From: Rhizobium sp. P38BS-XIX
GTDB taxonomy: Bacteria; Pseudomonadota; Alphaproteobacteria; Rhizobiales; Rhizobiaceae
DNA: 64,000 bases
NCBI RefSeq assembly: GCF_012641435.1
Contig: NZ_JABAIJ010000007.1
Span: forward strand, 248,001 to 312,000
Reading direction: 5' to 3'
In this document: positions 53,345 to 61,312 of the stretch, piece after piece
Layout of the letters: each line of letters begins with the position of its first letter
Position numbering within the stretch: the stretch's first letter is position 1
Notes under the pieces: model-generated
What the model was told of the DNA's origin: nothing
The model's database searches: none
The model's input: the letters and a program-made list of their open reading frames with translations, nothing else
Position numbers and translations under genes: made by a program

Positions 53345-53857
53345 ATGATGCCGAAACGCAGGCTCATCAGACTGAATGCCGGTGACACGCGTTTTCAGAT
53401 GCGGGTGGCGGGCTTGGCTTTTCGCGACGGTCATGTGCTTGTTCATCGAGCCGTCCACGAAAGCTTCTGGACCTTTCCCGGTGGCCGGGCCGAAATCGGC
53501 GAGACCTCCGAGGAAACGCTGAGGCGGGAAATGATGGAGGAGCTCGATACCGAGGTGACCGTCGAGCGCCTTCTCTGGTCGGTGGAGAACTTCTTTCACT
53601 ACGAGCAGCGTGACTGGCACGAGTTCGGCCTCTACTACCTGATGGAAATCCCCACGGGCTTTCCGTTCCATGCGCGCGATGTCGTGCATCGCATTCAGGA
53701 TGGCGATAGCGAGCTGGAATTCAAATGGGTACGGGCAACGCGGGAGGCTCTGGTTGAGCTGGATATCCCGCCCTACTTCATTGCCGAGGAAATCGAAAAT
53801 CTGCCTGCAACACCCCGTCATCTCGTCTGGCGTGATGGCGATCTCGACAAAGCCTAA
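53345..53857 (+). CDS. Nudix hydrolase
   Basis: A 170-residue Nudix protein. The Nudix box G-x5-E-x7-R-E-x2-E-E is present as GRAEIGETSEETLRREMMEE followed by LDTEV. The family hydrolyses nucleoside diphosphates linked to another moiety; the substrate cannot be told. ATG 53345 (or ATG 53348) follows the phosphoesterase stop within 2 bp. The longer open frame upstream overlaps that gene and is not used. Confidence 0.9.
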   Translation: MMPKRRLIRLNAGDTRFQMRVAGLAFRDGHVLVHRAVHESFWTFPGGRAEIGETSEETLRREMMEELDTEVTVERLLWSVENFFHYEQRDWHEFGLYYLMEIPTGFPFHARDVVHRIQDGDSELEFKWVRATREALVELDIPPYFIAEEIENLPATPRHLVWRDGDLDKA

Positions 53858-53868
53858 GGGGTTGTCCG

Positions 53869-54432
53869 ATGCCCGATTACGATCCACTCCGAAGCGTGCG
53901 AAAGCTTGCCTATAACAATGCGCTGGCGAATGTTCGGCTTTATCGGGCCTGTACGGCGCTGAAGCCCGGAGAATTCGAGGCCGCGCGGGTCAGCTTTTTT
54001 CCGTCGATCAAGGCGACGCTCAATCATAACCTCACGGTTGATTGGTTCTATGTCGATGCGCTGGAAGGCGGCTCTTTGGGTCTTCAAGCCTTCGAGGTCG
54101 ACGAGCCCTACGACCGGCTGGATGATTTGAGCTGGGAGCAGGCGGAGGTCGACCGCCGGCTGGTCGCATTCTGCGAGGCGCTGACGCCGGAAGAAGCCTT
54201 GAGGGTGATCGATATCCAACGCAGCGGCAGGATACAGCGGGAGAGGGCAGACGACGTGCTGAACCACCTGTTCCAACACCAGACGCATCACCGCGGGCAG
54301 GTGCATGCGATGCTGGCCGGAACAAGCGTTGCCCCGCCGCAGCTTGATGAATTCGTCGTGGCTGATGATGCCCAATTCAGGGGTGCGGAGTTGGCTGCTC
54401 TCGGCTGGGACGAGATCAAGCTGATGCGCTGA
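53869..54432 (+). CDS. DinB/YfiT-like four-helix metalloprotein
   Basis: A 187-residue DinB-family protein: RKLAYNNALANVRLYRACTA with the first helix, TLNHNLTVDWFYVDALEG carrying the first metal His, and LNHLFQHQTHHRGQVHAMLA carrying the other two (H-x3-H motif). The fold binds Ni or Zn; relatives include thiol transferases such as mycothiol S-transferases. The function here is unknown. It is 11 bp after the Nudix gene, and its 3' end overlaps the convergent sqdC by 17 bp. Confidence 0.87.
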   Translation: MPDYDPLRSVRKLAYNNALANVRLYRACTALKPGEFEAARVSFFPSIKATLNHNLTVDWFYVDALEGGSLGLQAFEVDEPYDRLDDLSWEQAEVDRRLVAFCEALTPEEALRVIDIQRSGRIQRERADDVLNHLFQHQTHHRGQVHAMLAGTSVAPPQLDEFVVADDAQFRGAELAALGWDEIKLMR

Positions 54433-55333
54433 TCTGGCGCTGGTGCAGAATAGCGGACTTTGCGAGTGTCTCGACCGTCATCTGCAGCAATGCTTTCCCG
54501 CCGCCCTGCCAGCCGAGAGAACGGATTTTTGCCGTGCTCATGATGCCGGTCGGCGCGTCGGGCGCTGGTGCGGGCAGGGGATGCCGACAGTGTGTTGCCG
54601 CCTGAAGGTGTTGCAGGATTTCGTGGGTATCGGTCGCTATATCCGAGAGGTTGAAGGCTTCGCCGTCGATGCGGCCTGCCTCCGTTTCCAGGAGCAGGCG
54701 AATAGCGCGGCCGAGATCGCGGCCGTGCACTTCCGTGCCTGCCCGCGAGGCAACCGGTCTGCCATTCAGATAATCACTGAACAACGTGTCCCATTTGTTC
54801 GGCTGCAAGTCGCCATAGACGCCGGTCGCCCTGAGGCTTGCCGTGGCGAAGCCGGGTGCCGAGAGGGAGAAAAGAGCGTGTTCGGCATCGCGTTTGACCG
54901 CGCCGTAGAGCGTGTTTGGGGCGGGCTTTGCCGTCTCCGTCACCTGTTCCGTGCCCGCCTGATCGCCATAGACAGCGCGGGAGGACAGGAAGATGCAACG
55001 ACGAATGCCGGCCTTTTGGGCCGCTTCGAATAGTCTGACCGTGCCGTCCAGATTGAGACGGCGGAAAGCTTCAGGGTCGTCTCCTTCACCGCCGCGATAT
55101 TTGCCCGGCAGATGACTGAAGGCTGCGTGGACGAAGAGATAGGCGTCGTCAAAGGCATAACGCTGGTCTGCGGCGGGATCTAGGCTCAACGGTACGAAAG
55201 ATACCGGCCGGGAAAATAAATCAGGATCTGGCGGTGTGCGCCCGCCGATCGCGACCTTGTATCCGGCGGACAACAGCTCCTCGGCGATATATCGGCCGAC
55301 GAGGCCCGTACCGCCCGAGAGGAGGACTCTCAT
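54416..55333 (-). CDS. sqdC: SqdC-like NAD-dependent reductase/epimerase
   Basis: A 305-residue extended short-chain dehydrogenase. The Rossmann motif is LLSGGTGLVGRYIAEEL, the active-site Tyr/Lys pair lies in NTLYGAVKRDAEH, and SSRAVYGDQAG carries the Ser/Thr. It is the third gene of an operon with SqdB and a glycogenin-like glycosyltransferase, the sqdBDC order of Rhodobacter and Sinorhizobium. SqdC there influences conversion of the sulfoquinovosyl intermediate to sulfolipid. The start overlaps sqdD by 4 bp. Confidence 0.83.
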   Translation of the reverse strand: MRVLLSGGTGLVGRYIAEELLSAGYKVAIGGRTPPDPDLFSRPVSFVPLSLDPAADQRYAFDDAYLFVHAAFSHLPGKYRGGEGDDPEAFRRLNLDGTVRLFEAAQKAGIRRCIFLSSRAVYGDQAGTEQVTETAKPAPNTLYGAVKRDAEHALFSLSAPGFATASLRATGVYGDLQPNKWDTLFSDYLNGRPVASRAGTEVHGRDLGRAIRLLLETEAGRIDGEAFNLSDIATDTHEILQHLQAATHCRHPLPAPAPDAPTGIMSTAKIRSLGWQGGGKALLQMTVETLAKSAILHQRQISASA

Positions 55334-56196
55334 GCCGCTGCCTTCGGATTTGCCAGCGTGGCGATATCAGGCATATCCCGCCCGGTGTGGAAGCTGTGCC
55401 ACAAGTCGATCAACGGTCTCAGCCGATCGGCCTTTGGGTGATTTTCCTCCCAGGGCTTTTCATACTGGTAATGCAGGATGGAGACGCTGTTCCAGTTCCA
55501 GAGTTCAGGCATGCTAAACCAGACATATTGCAGCATGTTCATGAAGACAGGCAGGCCATGCCAATCGGGGAAAAAGGCTTCGAGAAAAGATTGGTCCGTG
55601 CGCCGCCAGAAGACGTCCGGGCGGTCGAGCCGCTGCAGCATGTCCTGAAAAGTCAGAAGCGACGGCTTGGCGACGAAGACGCCGGAATTCAGCCGGTGAA
55701 AATCCGAAAGGCTCTCATAGACATTCGGGGCTGCCGAAAATTCCGGATAATCGAACAGCTTGTCGACATTCTTCAGCACCAGCGCGTCGGCATCGATGAA
55801 GACGCAGGTGTCGTATTCGATGAGCTGCCAGAGCCGCAGCTTGCAGAAATTATCCAGCGGCGTGTGAAAGGAAGGCTTGCGGCCCTTGGTGAAAGGCGCG
55901 GCGGCATGGAGGTTGCCACGCGCATGCCGCTCGTTGAAGGCGTCCGAAAGCGGGAGATGCTCGACCTCGATCAACCGGCAATTCAGAGCCAGCAACGGGG
56001 CTAGATCGCTTTCGCGAACGCCCGCCGTGTGCAGCACCACAATATCGGCTCTGGTGCCGCTGCGGGCAATCGAGCGCGCCAGTGCCAATGCTCCCATGGC
56101 GTAGTCGGCATTCGTGACGAGTGTCACGAATGCCTGCCTGGCATGCGGGCGGCTGTGTGGACGCAGCCCCTGCAGTATTTCGCTTCCCGGCATCAT
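55330..56196 (-). CDS. sqdD: SqdD-like glycogenin-type glycosyltransferase (GT8)
   Basis: A 288-residue glycosyltransferase. The nucleotide-sugar region is FVTLVTNADYAMGALALARS, the metal-binding D-x-D lies in CVFIDADALVLKN, and FHRLNSGVFVAKPSLLTFQD and ILHYQYEKPWEEN match the glycogenin fold. In SQDG synthesis SqdD is proposed to transfer sulfoquinovose from UDP-SQ. Both ends overlap the neighbouring genes by 4 bp, so sqdB, sqdD and sqdC are translated as one unit. Confidence 0.86.
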   Translation of the reverse strand: MMPGSEILQGLRPHSRPHARQAFVTLVTNADYAMGALALARSIARSGTRADIVVLHTAGVRESDLAPLLALNCRLIEVEHLPLSDAFNERHARGNLHAAAPFTKGRKPSFHTPLDNFCKLRLWQLIEYDTCVFIDADALVLKNVDKLFDYPEFSAAPNVYESLSDFHRLNSGVFVAKPSLLTFQDMLQRLDRPDVFWRRTDQSFLEAFFPDWHGLPVFMNMLQYVWFSMPELWNWNSVSILHYQYEKPWEENHPKADRLRPLIDLWHSFHTGRDMPDIATLANPKAAA

Positions 56197-57413
56197 GACA
56201 CGGACTTCAATCTCTTGCCCTCGGGATCGTGGTTGACCGTCGCGGCGAGATCCTTTGTCCAGGCCGAGACGGCCGGGACGCGCGAGCGGTCGACGCGATA
56301 GGCGTATTTCTTGGCGACATCGACGATCTCGCTCAACAGGCCGGCTTTCAGTGTGATTGGATCGAGACCGAGACCCAGGAACTTGTCGTTCTTGACGATC
56401 AGCTCATTCTCGGCGGCTTCCTTGCGCGGGTTGGGAAGCCGGACGATTTCGGCGCCGCTGATCTTGGCGATCATCTCCGCGAGATCGCGGACGCGGTGCG
56501 TTTCCGTCATCTGGTTGAAGATCTCGACACGGGCATTGCGTTGCGGCGGGTTCTTCAAGGCAAGTTCGATGCAGCGCACCGAATCCTGAATATGGATGAA
56601 GGCACGCGTCTGGCCGCCGGTGCCATGGACCGTCAGCGGATAGCCGATCGCCGCCTGGATCAGGAAGCGGTTGAGGACGGTGCCATAGTCGCCGTCATAG
56701 TCGAAGCGGTTGATCAGCTGCTCGTGCCGGCGCGTCTGCTCGGTATGCGTGCCCCAGACGATGCCCTGATGCAGGTCGGTGATCCTGAGGCCGTCGTTCT
56801 TGGCATAGAATTGGAACAGCAGCTGATCCAGGCACTTCGTCATGTGATAGATCGAACCGGGATTGGCGGGATAGAGGATTTCCTGGCTCACCGTCTGGCC
56901 ATCGGCCGTCTCGATGCCGACAGGCAGATAGCCCTCGGGAATGGCGGCGCCGACCGTCGAATAGCCATAGACGCCCATGGTGCCGAGATGCACGAGATGT
57001 GCGTCGAGATTGAGCTCGACCAGCGCGTTCAGCAGGTTGTGCGTGGAGCTGACATTGTTGTTGACCGTATAGTTTTTGTGGCGGTCGCTCTTCATCGAAT
57101 AGGGGGCGGCGCGCTGCTCGGCAAAATGCACGATCGCATCCGGGCGATGCTCGGCCAGCCATTTTTTCAGAAGCTCATAATCCTTGGCGAGGTCGATGAG
57201 GTTGAAATAGATGCGGCGGCCGGTTTCGGCGTGCCAGATGCGGGTGCGTTCCTGAATCGAATCCATCGGCGTCAGGGACTGGACGCCCAATTCGGTATCG
57301 ATCCATCGGCGAGAAAGATTGTCGAGGATATGCACCTCATGACCGGCGTCGGAGAGATGGAGCGAGGTGGGCCAGCCGATGAATCCGTCGCCGCCCATAA
57401 CCGCTATTTTCAT
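56193..57413 (-). CDS. sqdB: UDP-sulfoquinovose synthase (SqdB)
   Basis: A 406-residue NAD-dependent SDR enzyme that makes UDP-sulfoquinovose from UDP-glucose and sulfite, the first committed step of plant-type sulfolipid. The NAD site is VMGGDGFIGWPTSLHL, the catalytic T/Y/K residues lie in LGTMGVYG and SIYHMTKCLDQ, and the SqdB-specific HFAEQRAAPYSM and WGTHTEQTRRHEQL are present. It is the first gene of sqdBDC. The operon is typically used under phosphate limitation, when sulfolipid replaces phospholipid. Confidence 0.95.
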   Translation of the reverse strand: MKIAVMGGDGFIGWPTSLHLSDAGHEVHILDNLSRRWIDTELGVQSLTPMDSIQERTRIWHAETGRRIYFNLIDLAKDYELLKKWLAEHRPDAIVHFAEQRAAPYSMKSDRHKNYTVNNNVSSTHNLLNALVELNLDAHLVHLGTMGVYGYSTVGAAIPEGYLPVGIETADGQTVSQEILYPANPGSIYHMTKCLDQLLFQFYAKNDGLRITDLHQGIVWGTHTEQTRRHEQLINRFDYDGDYGTVLNRFLIQAAIGYPLTVHGTGGQTRAFIHIQDSVRCIELALKNPPQRNARVEIFNQMTETHRVRDLAEMIAKISGAEIVRLPNPRKEAAENELIVKNDKFLGLGLDPITLKAGLLSEIVDVAKKYAYRVDRSRVPAVSAWTKDLAATVNHDPEGKRLKSVS

Positions 57414-57549
57414 GAGATATTTCCTTCTGCGCCGATCCGCTAGCCGGCACCATTCCGGATAGTCGGAGTTTATGACAATTGTTCAAAGCTTGCTTGATGG
57501 CAGAACTTCGGCCAAAGAGGTGCCGGACATTCAAGGAGATGCGGCAACG

Positions 57550-58005
57550 ATGAACAGCCCCTTTCTGATAGCTGGGGAACTGGAAGCCGGCAGCCACCGG
57601 CTGGTGCAGCGAGTCTACTACGAGGATACGGATTTTTCCGGCCTCGTCTATCACGCGCGCTATCTCCATTTCCTGGAACGGGGGCGCACGGACTATCTTC
57701 GGTGTCTCGGAGTGGAACAGCGTGAGCTCCTGAACGCCGATGAGGAGGGGCTGGTCTTCGTCGTCCACCGCATGGAAATCGACTTCAAAGGTCCGGCACG
57801 CATGGATGACGTGCTGACGATCCGCACCGTCACCGAAAAGGCAGGCGGCGCCAAGATGGTACTGTCCCAGGAGATCCGCCGCGACGATGTATTGTTGATC
57901 GCAGCCAAGGTCATCATCGCCGTGATCAACGCGAAGGGCCGGCCGCGCCGGCTGCCGGAAAAGCTCGCCGCGCAGATGCTCGCGGCATCGGAACCCGCTG
58001 GCTAG
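57550..58005 (+). CDS. ybgC: YbgC-type hotdog acyl-CoA thioesterase of the Tol-Pal cluster
   Basis: A 151-residue hotdog thioesterase. The catalytic aspartate is in YYEDTDFSGLVYHARYL, followed by FLERGRTDYLRCLGV and VVHRMEIDFKGPARMDD. YbgC is the usual first gene of tol-pal loci and is linked to phospholipid metabolism. AAGGAG precedes ATG 57550; a longer open frame from ATG 57472 is less likely. It is separated from tolQ by 416 bp holding a CtrA-type box, so tolQ probably has its own promoter. Confidence 0.92.
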   Translation: MNSPFLIAGELEAGSHRLVQRVYYEDTDFSGLVYHARYLHFLERGRTDYLRCLGVEQRELLNADEEGLVFVVHRMEIDFKGPARMDDVLTIRTVTEKAGGAKMVLSQEIRRDDVLLIAAKVIIAVINAKGRPRRLPEKLAAQMLAASEPAG

Positions 58006-58421
58006 CAAGGGTTCTGGCAGGTCAGCGGTCATCATCTATTTGCAAGGATACTACGATTGCCAACGGGCGCTTGCAAAAACTTGAGTTTTGTGTGAAGGAA
58101 TTCGCCGCGCAAGATCTGCCTGCGTTAGCAGCCGGTTTCGTCTCCGGTCATTTCTTCCCAGGAGCTAGAATAGCCTTCGCCGCCAATAAAATTTTCCTGT
58201 TTCGACGCTAACATTCTTTTAACCATAATAGTGTCTTACTGGTTCTGTCGGAGTTTGTGCGGTGCACGCCTTCCTTTGACCAAATTTGACGGCAAGAAGG
58301 CAATTGTAAGCTTGGAAGGCTTGACCAGGGCGTTCAGCGGCGGCTGCCAAACATTTCTTGTGAGATCACTTTTAGCCGCCCGGTCTAGCGCCGGGCGTTT
58401 GGATTCGGGGATTTTGGATCA
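58006..58421 (+). other. 416-bp regulatory region upstream of tolQ
   Basis: No coding frame with a ribosome site is visible. It contains a CtrA-type box at 58208-58222 and a 7-bp hairpin (CGCCCGG/CCGGGCG, 58377-58397) just before the tolQ start, with only TTT after it. The hairpin may act as a leader structure rather than a terminator. Confidence 0.5.
58208..58226. promoter_or_regulatory. CtrA-type box upstream of tolQ
   Basis: CTAA (58208-58211), seven bases, TTAACCAT (58219-58226). It matches TTAA-N7-TTAA with one mismatch, and the second half is the preferred TTAACCAT form. Confidence 0.45.
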
Positions 58422-59144
58422 ATGGAACAAGTAGCATTGGCGGCGGCCACCACACCGGACATCACGCTCTGGTCGCTCTTCATGCAGGCGGGCTTGGTGG
58501 TCAAGCTCGTCATGATCGGTCTGCTGGCAGCGTCCGTATGGACCTGGGCGATCGTGATCGACAAATATCTGAACTTCGCGCGGGCACGCCGCCAGTTCGA
58601 TCATTTCGAGCAGGTCTTCTGGTCTGGCCAGTCGCTCGAGGAATTGTATCGCACGCTTTCCGAGCGGAACAATACGGGCCTCAGCGCCATTTTCGTTGCA
58701 GCGATGCGCGAATGGAAGAAGTCCTTCGAGCGCGGTGCCCGTTCGCCGATCGGCCTGCAGATGCGTATCGACCGCGCCATGGACGTAACCCTGGCCCGCG
58801 AATCGGAACATCTGGTCGCCCGTCTGGCATCGCTTGCCACTATCGGTTCGGCCGGTCCGTTCATCGGCCTGTTTGGCACGGTCGTCGGTATCATGACCTC
58901 GTTCCAGGCGATCGCCGGCTCGAAGTCGACCAACCTTGCGGTCGTTGCGCCCGGTATCGCGGAAGCGCTGCTGGCAACCGCCATCGGTCTGGTCGCCGCT
59001 ATCCCGGCCGTTATCGCCTACAACAAGTTCTCCGGCGATGCCGGCAAGCTCTCGGCACGCATGGAAGGGTTCGCGGATGAATTTTCCGCCATTCTTTCGC
59101 GCCAGATCGATGAGAAGCTGCAGCCTCGCCAGGCAGCACAGTAA
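58422..59144 (+). CDS. tolQ: Tol-Pal proton channel protein TolQ
   Basis: A 240-residue inner-membrane protein with three helices: KLVMIGLLAASVWTWAIVID, then TIGSAGPFIGLFGTVVGIM and ALLATAIGLVAAIPAVIAY. These carry the TolQ/ExbB channel signature. With TolR it uses the proton gradient to energise TolA during outer-membrane constriction at division. The spacing to tolR is 27 bp. A longer MotA/TolQ-like paralogue is at 12530. Confidence 0.97.
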   Translation: MEQVALAAATTPDITLWSLFMQAGLVVKLVMIGLLAASVWTWAIVIDKYLNFARARRQFDHFEQVFWSGQSLEELYRTLSERNNTGLSAIFVAAMREWKKSFERGARSPIGLQMRIDRAMDVTLARESEHLVARLASLATIGSAGPFIGLFGTVVGIMTSFQAIAGSKSTNLAVVAPGIAEALLATAIGLVAAIPAVIAYNKFSGDAGKLSARMEGFADEFSAILSRQIDEKLQPRQAAQ

Positions 59145-59171
59145 GTCGCGGACAGAACCGGAGTAATTCAC

Positions 59172-59633
59172 ATGGCAATGTCTGTTGGAGGCAAGGGTGG
59201 CGGCGGTGGCCGCCGGGGCGGTCGCCGCGGTGGAGGCCGAGGCGGCCCGATCGCCGATATCAACGTGACGCCGCTGGTCGACGTCATGCTCGTGCTGCTG
59301 ATCATCTTCATGGTGGCGGCGCCGATGATGACATCGGGCGTGCCGATCGATCTGCCGCAGACGCAGGCCGGTGCGCTCAACGCCCAGACCCAGCCGATCA
59401 CCATCTCGATCAAGGCCGACGGTCAGGTGTTTATCGGAGAATCTCAGATTCAGACCACCGAAATCGCCGACAAGCTGAAGGCGATCGCGACCACTGGTTA
59501 CAGCGAACGCATCTTCGTACGTGGCGACGGCAAGGCGCCTTACGGCGTCATCGCCGATGTCATGTCGCGCATTCAGGAGGCCGGTTATAAGAACATCGGC
59601 CTGGTTACACAGCAGCAGACAACGGATCACTGA
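59172..59633 (+). CDS. tolR: Tol-Pal protein TolR
   Basis: A 153-residue protein with one transmembrane helix. The channel aspartate is D37 in INVTPLVDVMLVLLIIF, as in TolR/ExbD. The N-terminal cytoplasmic stretch is unusually rich in Gly and Arg (residues 6-25), a feature of rhizobial TolR. The periplasmic domain ends in PYGVIADVMSRIQEAGYKN. It is 9 bp before tolA. Confidence 0.96.
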   Translation: MAMSVGGKGGGGGRRGGRRGGGRGGPIADINVTPLVDVMLVLLIIFMVAAPMMTSGVPIDLPQTQAGALNAQTQPITISIKADGQVFIGESQIQTTEIADKLKAIATTGYSERIFVRGDGKAPYGVIADVMSRIQEAGYKNIGLVTQQQTTDH

Positions 59634-59642
59634 CGGATCGCC

Positions 59643-60866
59643 ATGAAGCGCAGTCTTGCTACATCTGCGGTTTTTCACATCTTGGTGCTGATCGGCGCCA
59701 TGGTGACGCTGAGTGCGCCGGCGCCTTTGGAGACGCCGGAAAGCACGGCTATGGACGTCGATATCGTGCAGGCCGATCAGCTTCAGCAGGGTGAAAAGAA
59801 AGCGCCGGTGACGGATCACGTCTCGCGCAAGCAGACCACGAAGCAAGATCAGGTGGCCAACGCCCAGAACGTCGGCGAGAACAAGGTTGATATCAAGAAT
59901 CCGGTCGTGCCCACCCAGCGGCCGGAAAGCGATACTGCGGCATTGGCGCCGAAAAAGGTCGATGCGCCCGTTCCGCAGAACGATCCGCGCCCGAATGATG
60001 TGAAGACGGTCGAGCAGAAGGACACCGAGGCTGCGCCCAAAGAAGTGGCTGCCGTTCCGCAGCAAAAGCCTGATGTGACGCCCACTCCGACACCGAAGAC
60101 GGATCCTGCGCCGCCCACTCCGAAGGCAGATGCGACACCGACGCCGCCGCCGACCGAACAGCAGGCTGAAATCCCCGTGCCGAACAATGTCCCGGTGCCG
60201 GATATCAAGCCGCAGCCGACGCCGCCGAAAGCCGCCGAGCAGAAGCCGGAAGTTAAGCCTGCGCCGAAGCCGGATGTGAAGGTGGCCGACGCCAAGCCGA
60301 CTGACAAGACGACCACTCAGAGCACGAGCAAAACCACATCGCCCGATGACGGTAAGAAGGACGCGGACAAGAAGCGCGAGACCGCCAAGGCTTCCAATAA
60401 GGGGCTGGATGACGGACTGGCTGACCAGATCGCCAACGTCCTGAACAACACGTCATCCAAGGGCGGCGCCGCGCGCTCGACCAAACAGGCTTCCGCAGGT
60501 GCCGATACGCAGGTGAACACGCGGGGCGGCATGAAATCACTTGGCGCCGGCAAACTCAGCCAGAGCCAGCAGGATGGTCTGCGCGACTTGATCCAGAAAT
60601 ACTGGAACCTGACGCCCGGTCTCGAAGGCGCCGGTGACGTGCGCGTGAAGGTACATTTCAGGCTCGACAAGTCCGGACAGATCGTCGGCGAACCGGAGGC
60701 GACGACGAGTGGCGGCCCGCCATCCACGCAGGCTGCCATGCAGGGCGCTGCCGTGCGCGCCGTGCTTCGGGCACAATCCGAGTACCTGAGCATACTTCCG
60801 GCCGACAAGTATGAAGACTGGCAGGAAGTCGTCGTGAACTTCAGTGCAGCGGATATGGGGATGTAA
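59643..60866 (+). CDS. tolA: Tol-Pal protein TolA
   Basis: A 407-residue protein. One N-terminal transmembrane helix (TSAVFHILVLIGAMVTLSA) is followed by a long periplasmic stretch of about 250 residues rich in Pro, Lys, Ala and Glu. The C-terminal TolA/TonB-like domain (LRDLIQKYWNLTPGLEG, KVHFRLDKSGQIVGEPE, AVRAVLRAQSEYLSI) contacts TolB and Pal. The Pro-rich linker replaces the helical Ala-Lys domain II of enterobacteria. The stop overlaps the next start by one base (TAATG). Confidence 0.92.
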   Translation: MKRSLATSAVFHILVLIGAMVTLSAPAPLETPESTAMDVDIVQADQLQQGEKKAPVTDHVSRKQTTKQDQVANAQNVGENKVDIKNPVVPTQRPESDTAALAPKKVDAPVPQNDPRPNDVKTVEQKDTEAAPKEVAAVPQQKPDVTPTPTPKTDPAPPTPKADATPTPPPTEQQAEIPVPNNVPVPDIKPQPTPPKAAEQKPEVKPAPKPDVKVADAKPTDKTTTQSTSKTTSPDDGKKDADKKRETAKASNKGLDDGLADQIANVLNNTSSKGGAARSTKQASAGADTQVNTRGGMKSLGAGKLSQSQQDGLRDLIQKYWNLTPGLEGAGDVRVKVHFRLDKSGQIVGEPEATTSGGPPSTQAAMQGAAVRAVLRAQSEYLSILPADKYEDWQEVVVNFSAADMGM

Positions 60867-61312
60867 TGCGGGGCGTGCGGCTTTCGGCGAACCACTGTCC
60901 TCGTTTCGGCATGAGCTTGCTTGTGGCGTTGGGGATCGCGTTTGCAGGCTCGGTGTCTGCAGCGCAGTCCACCAACGTTGCGGCCGGTACGCATGCGCTT
61001 GATCAAGCCACTGCCGCAGCTATTCGCAACAAGGTCACCGAAAACTGGAATGTCGCGCCCGGACTACCCGGCTTAAAGGACGTTCACGTTCAGATCCGCT
61101 TGAAGCTCGATCGCAGTGGTCAGATTATGGGCGAGCCGCAGACCACCACGCATGGCGGTCCGAAATCGACCCAATCAGCCATCGCGGCAAGCGCTTTGCG
61201 TGCCGTACTCAGGGCGGCACCCTTCGGGAATCTGCCGCAAGCTCAATTCGACAATGAAACTAGTTCGGTCGAGGTCATTTTAAACTTCGAACCCGGCGAC
61301 ATGGCGCTTTAA
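60866..61312 (+). CDS. Secreted paralogue of the TolA C-terminal domain
   Basis: A 148-residue protein with a signal peptide (MSLLVALGIAFAGSVSAAQS) and then a single domain matching the end of TolA line for line: IRNKVTENWNVAPGLPG, IRLKLDRSGQIMGEPQTTTH, GGPKSTQSAI, ALRAVLRAAPFGNLP. It has no membrane anchor and no linker, so it would be a free periplasmic TolA-III domain. It arose most simply by duplication of the tolA 3' end. It is coupled at both ends by TAATG overlaps with tolA and tolB. Confidence 0.85.
   Translation: MRGVRLSANHCPRFGMSLLVALGIAFAGSVSAAQSTNVAAGTHALDQATAAAIRNKVTENWNVAPGLPGLKDVHVQIRLKLDRSGQIMGEPQTTTHGGPKSTQSAIAASALRAVLRAAPFGNLPQAQFDNETSSVEVILNFEPGDMAL

Noticed and set aside
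58377..58397. GC-rich hairpin directly before tolQ as a terminator
   Set aside because: Only three T residues follow, and a terminator there would silence tolQ; a leader structure is more plausible.
58419..60065. Open frame of 548 codons on the minus strand across tolQ-tolR-tolA
   Set aside because: It is antisense to three secure genes, with His/Arg-rich low-complexity translation typical of a shadow frame.
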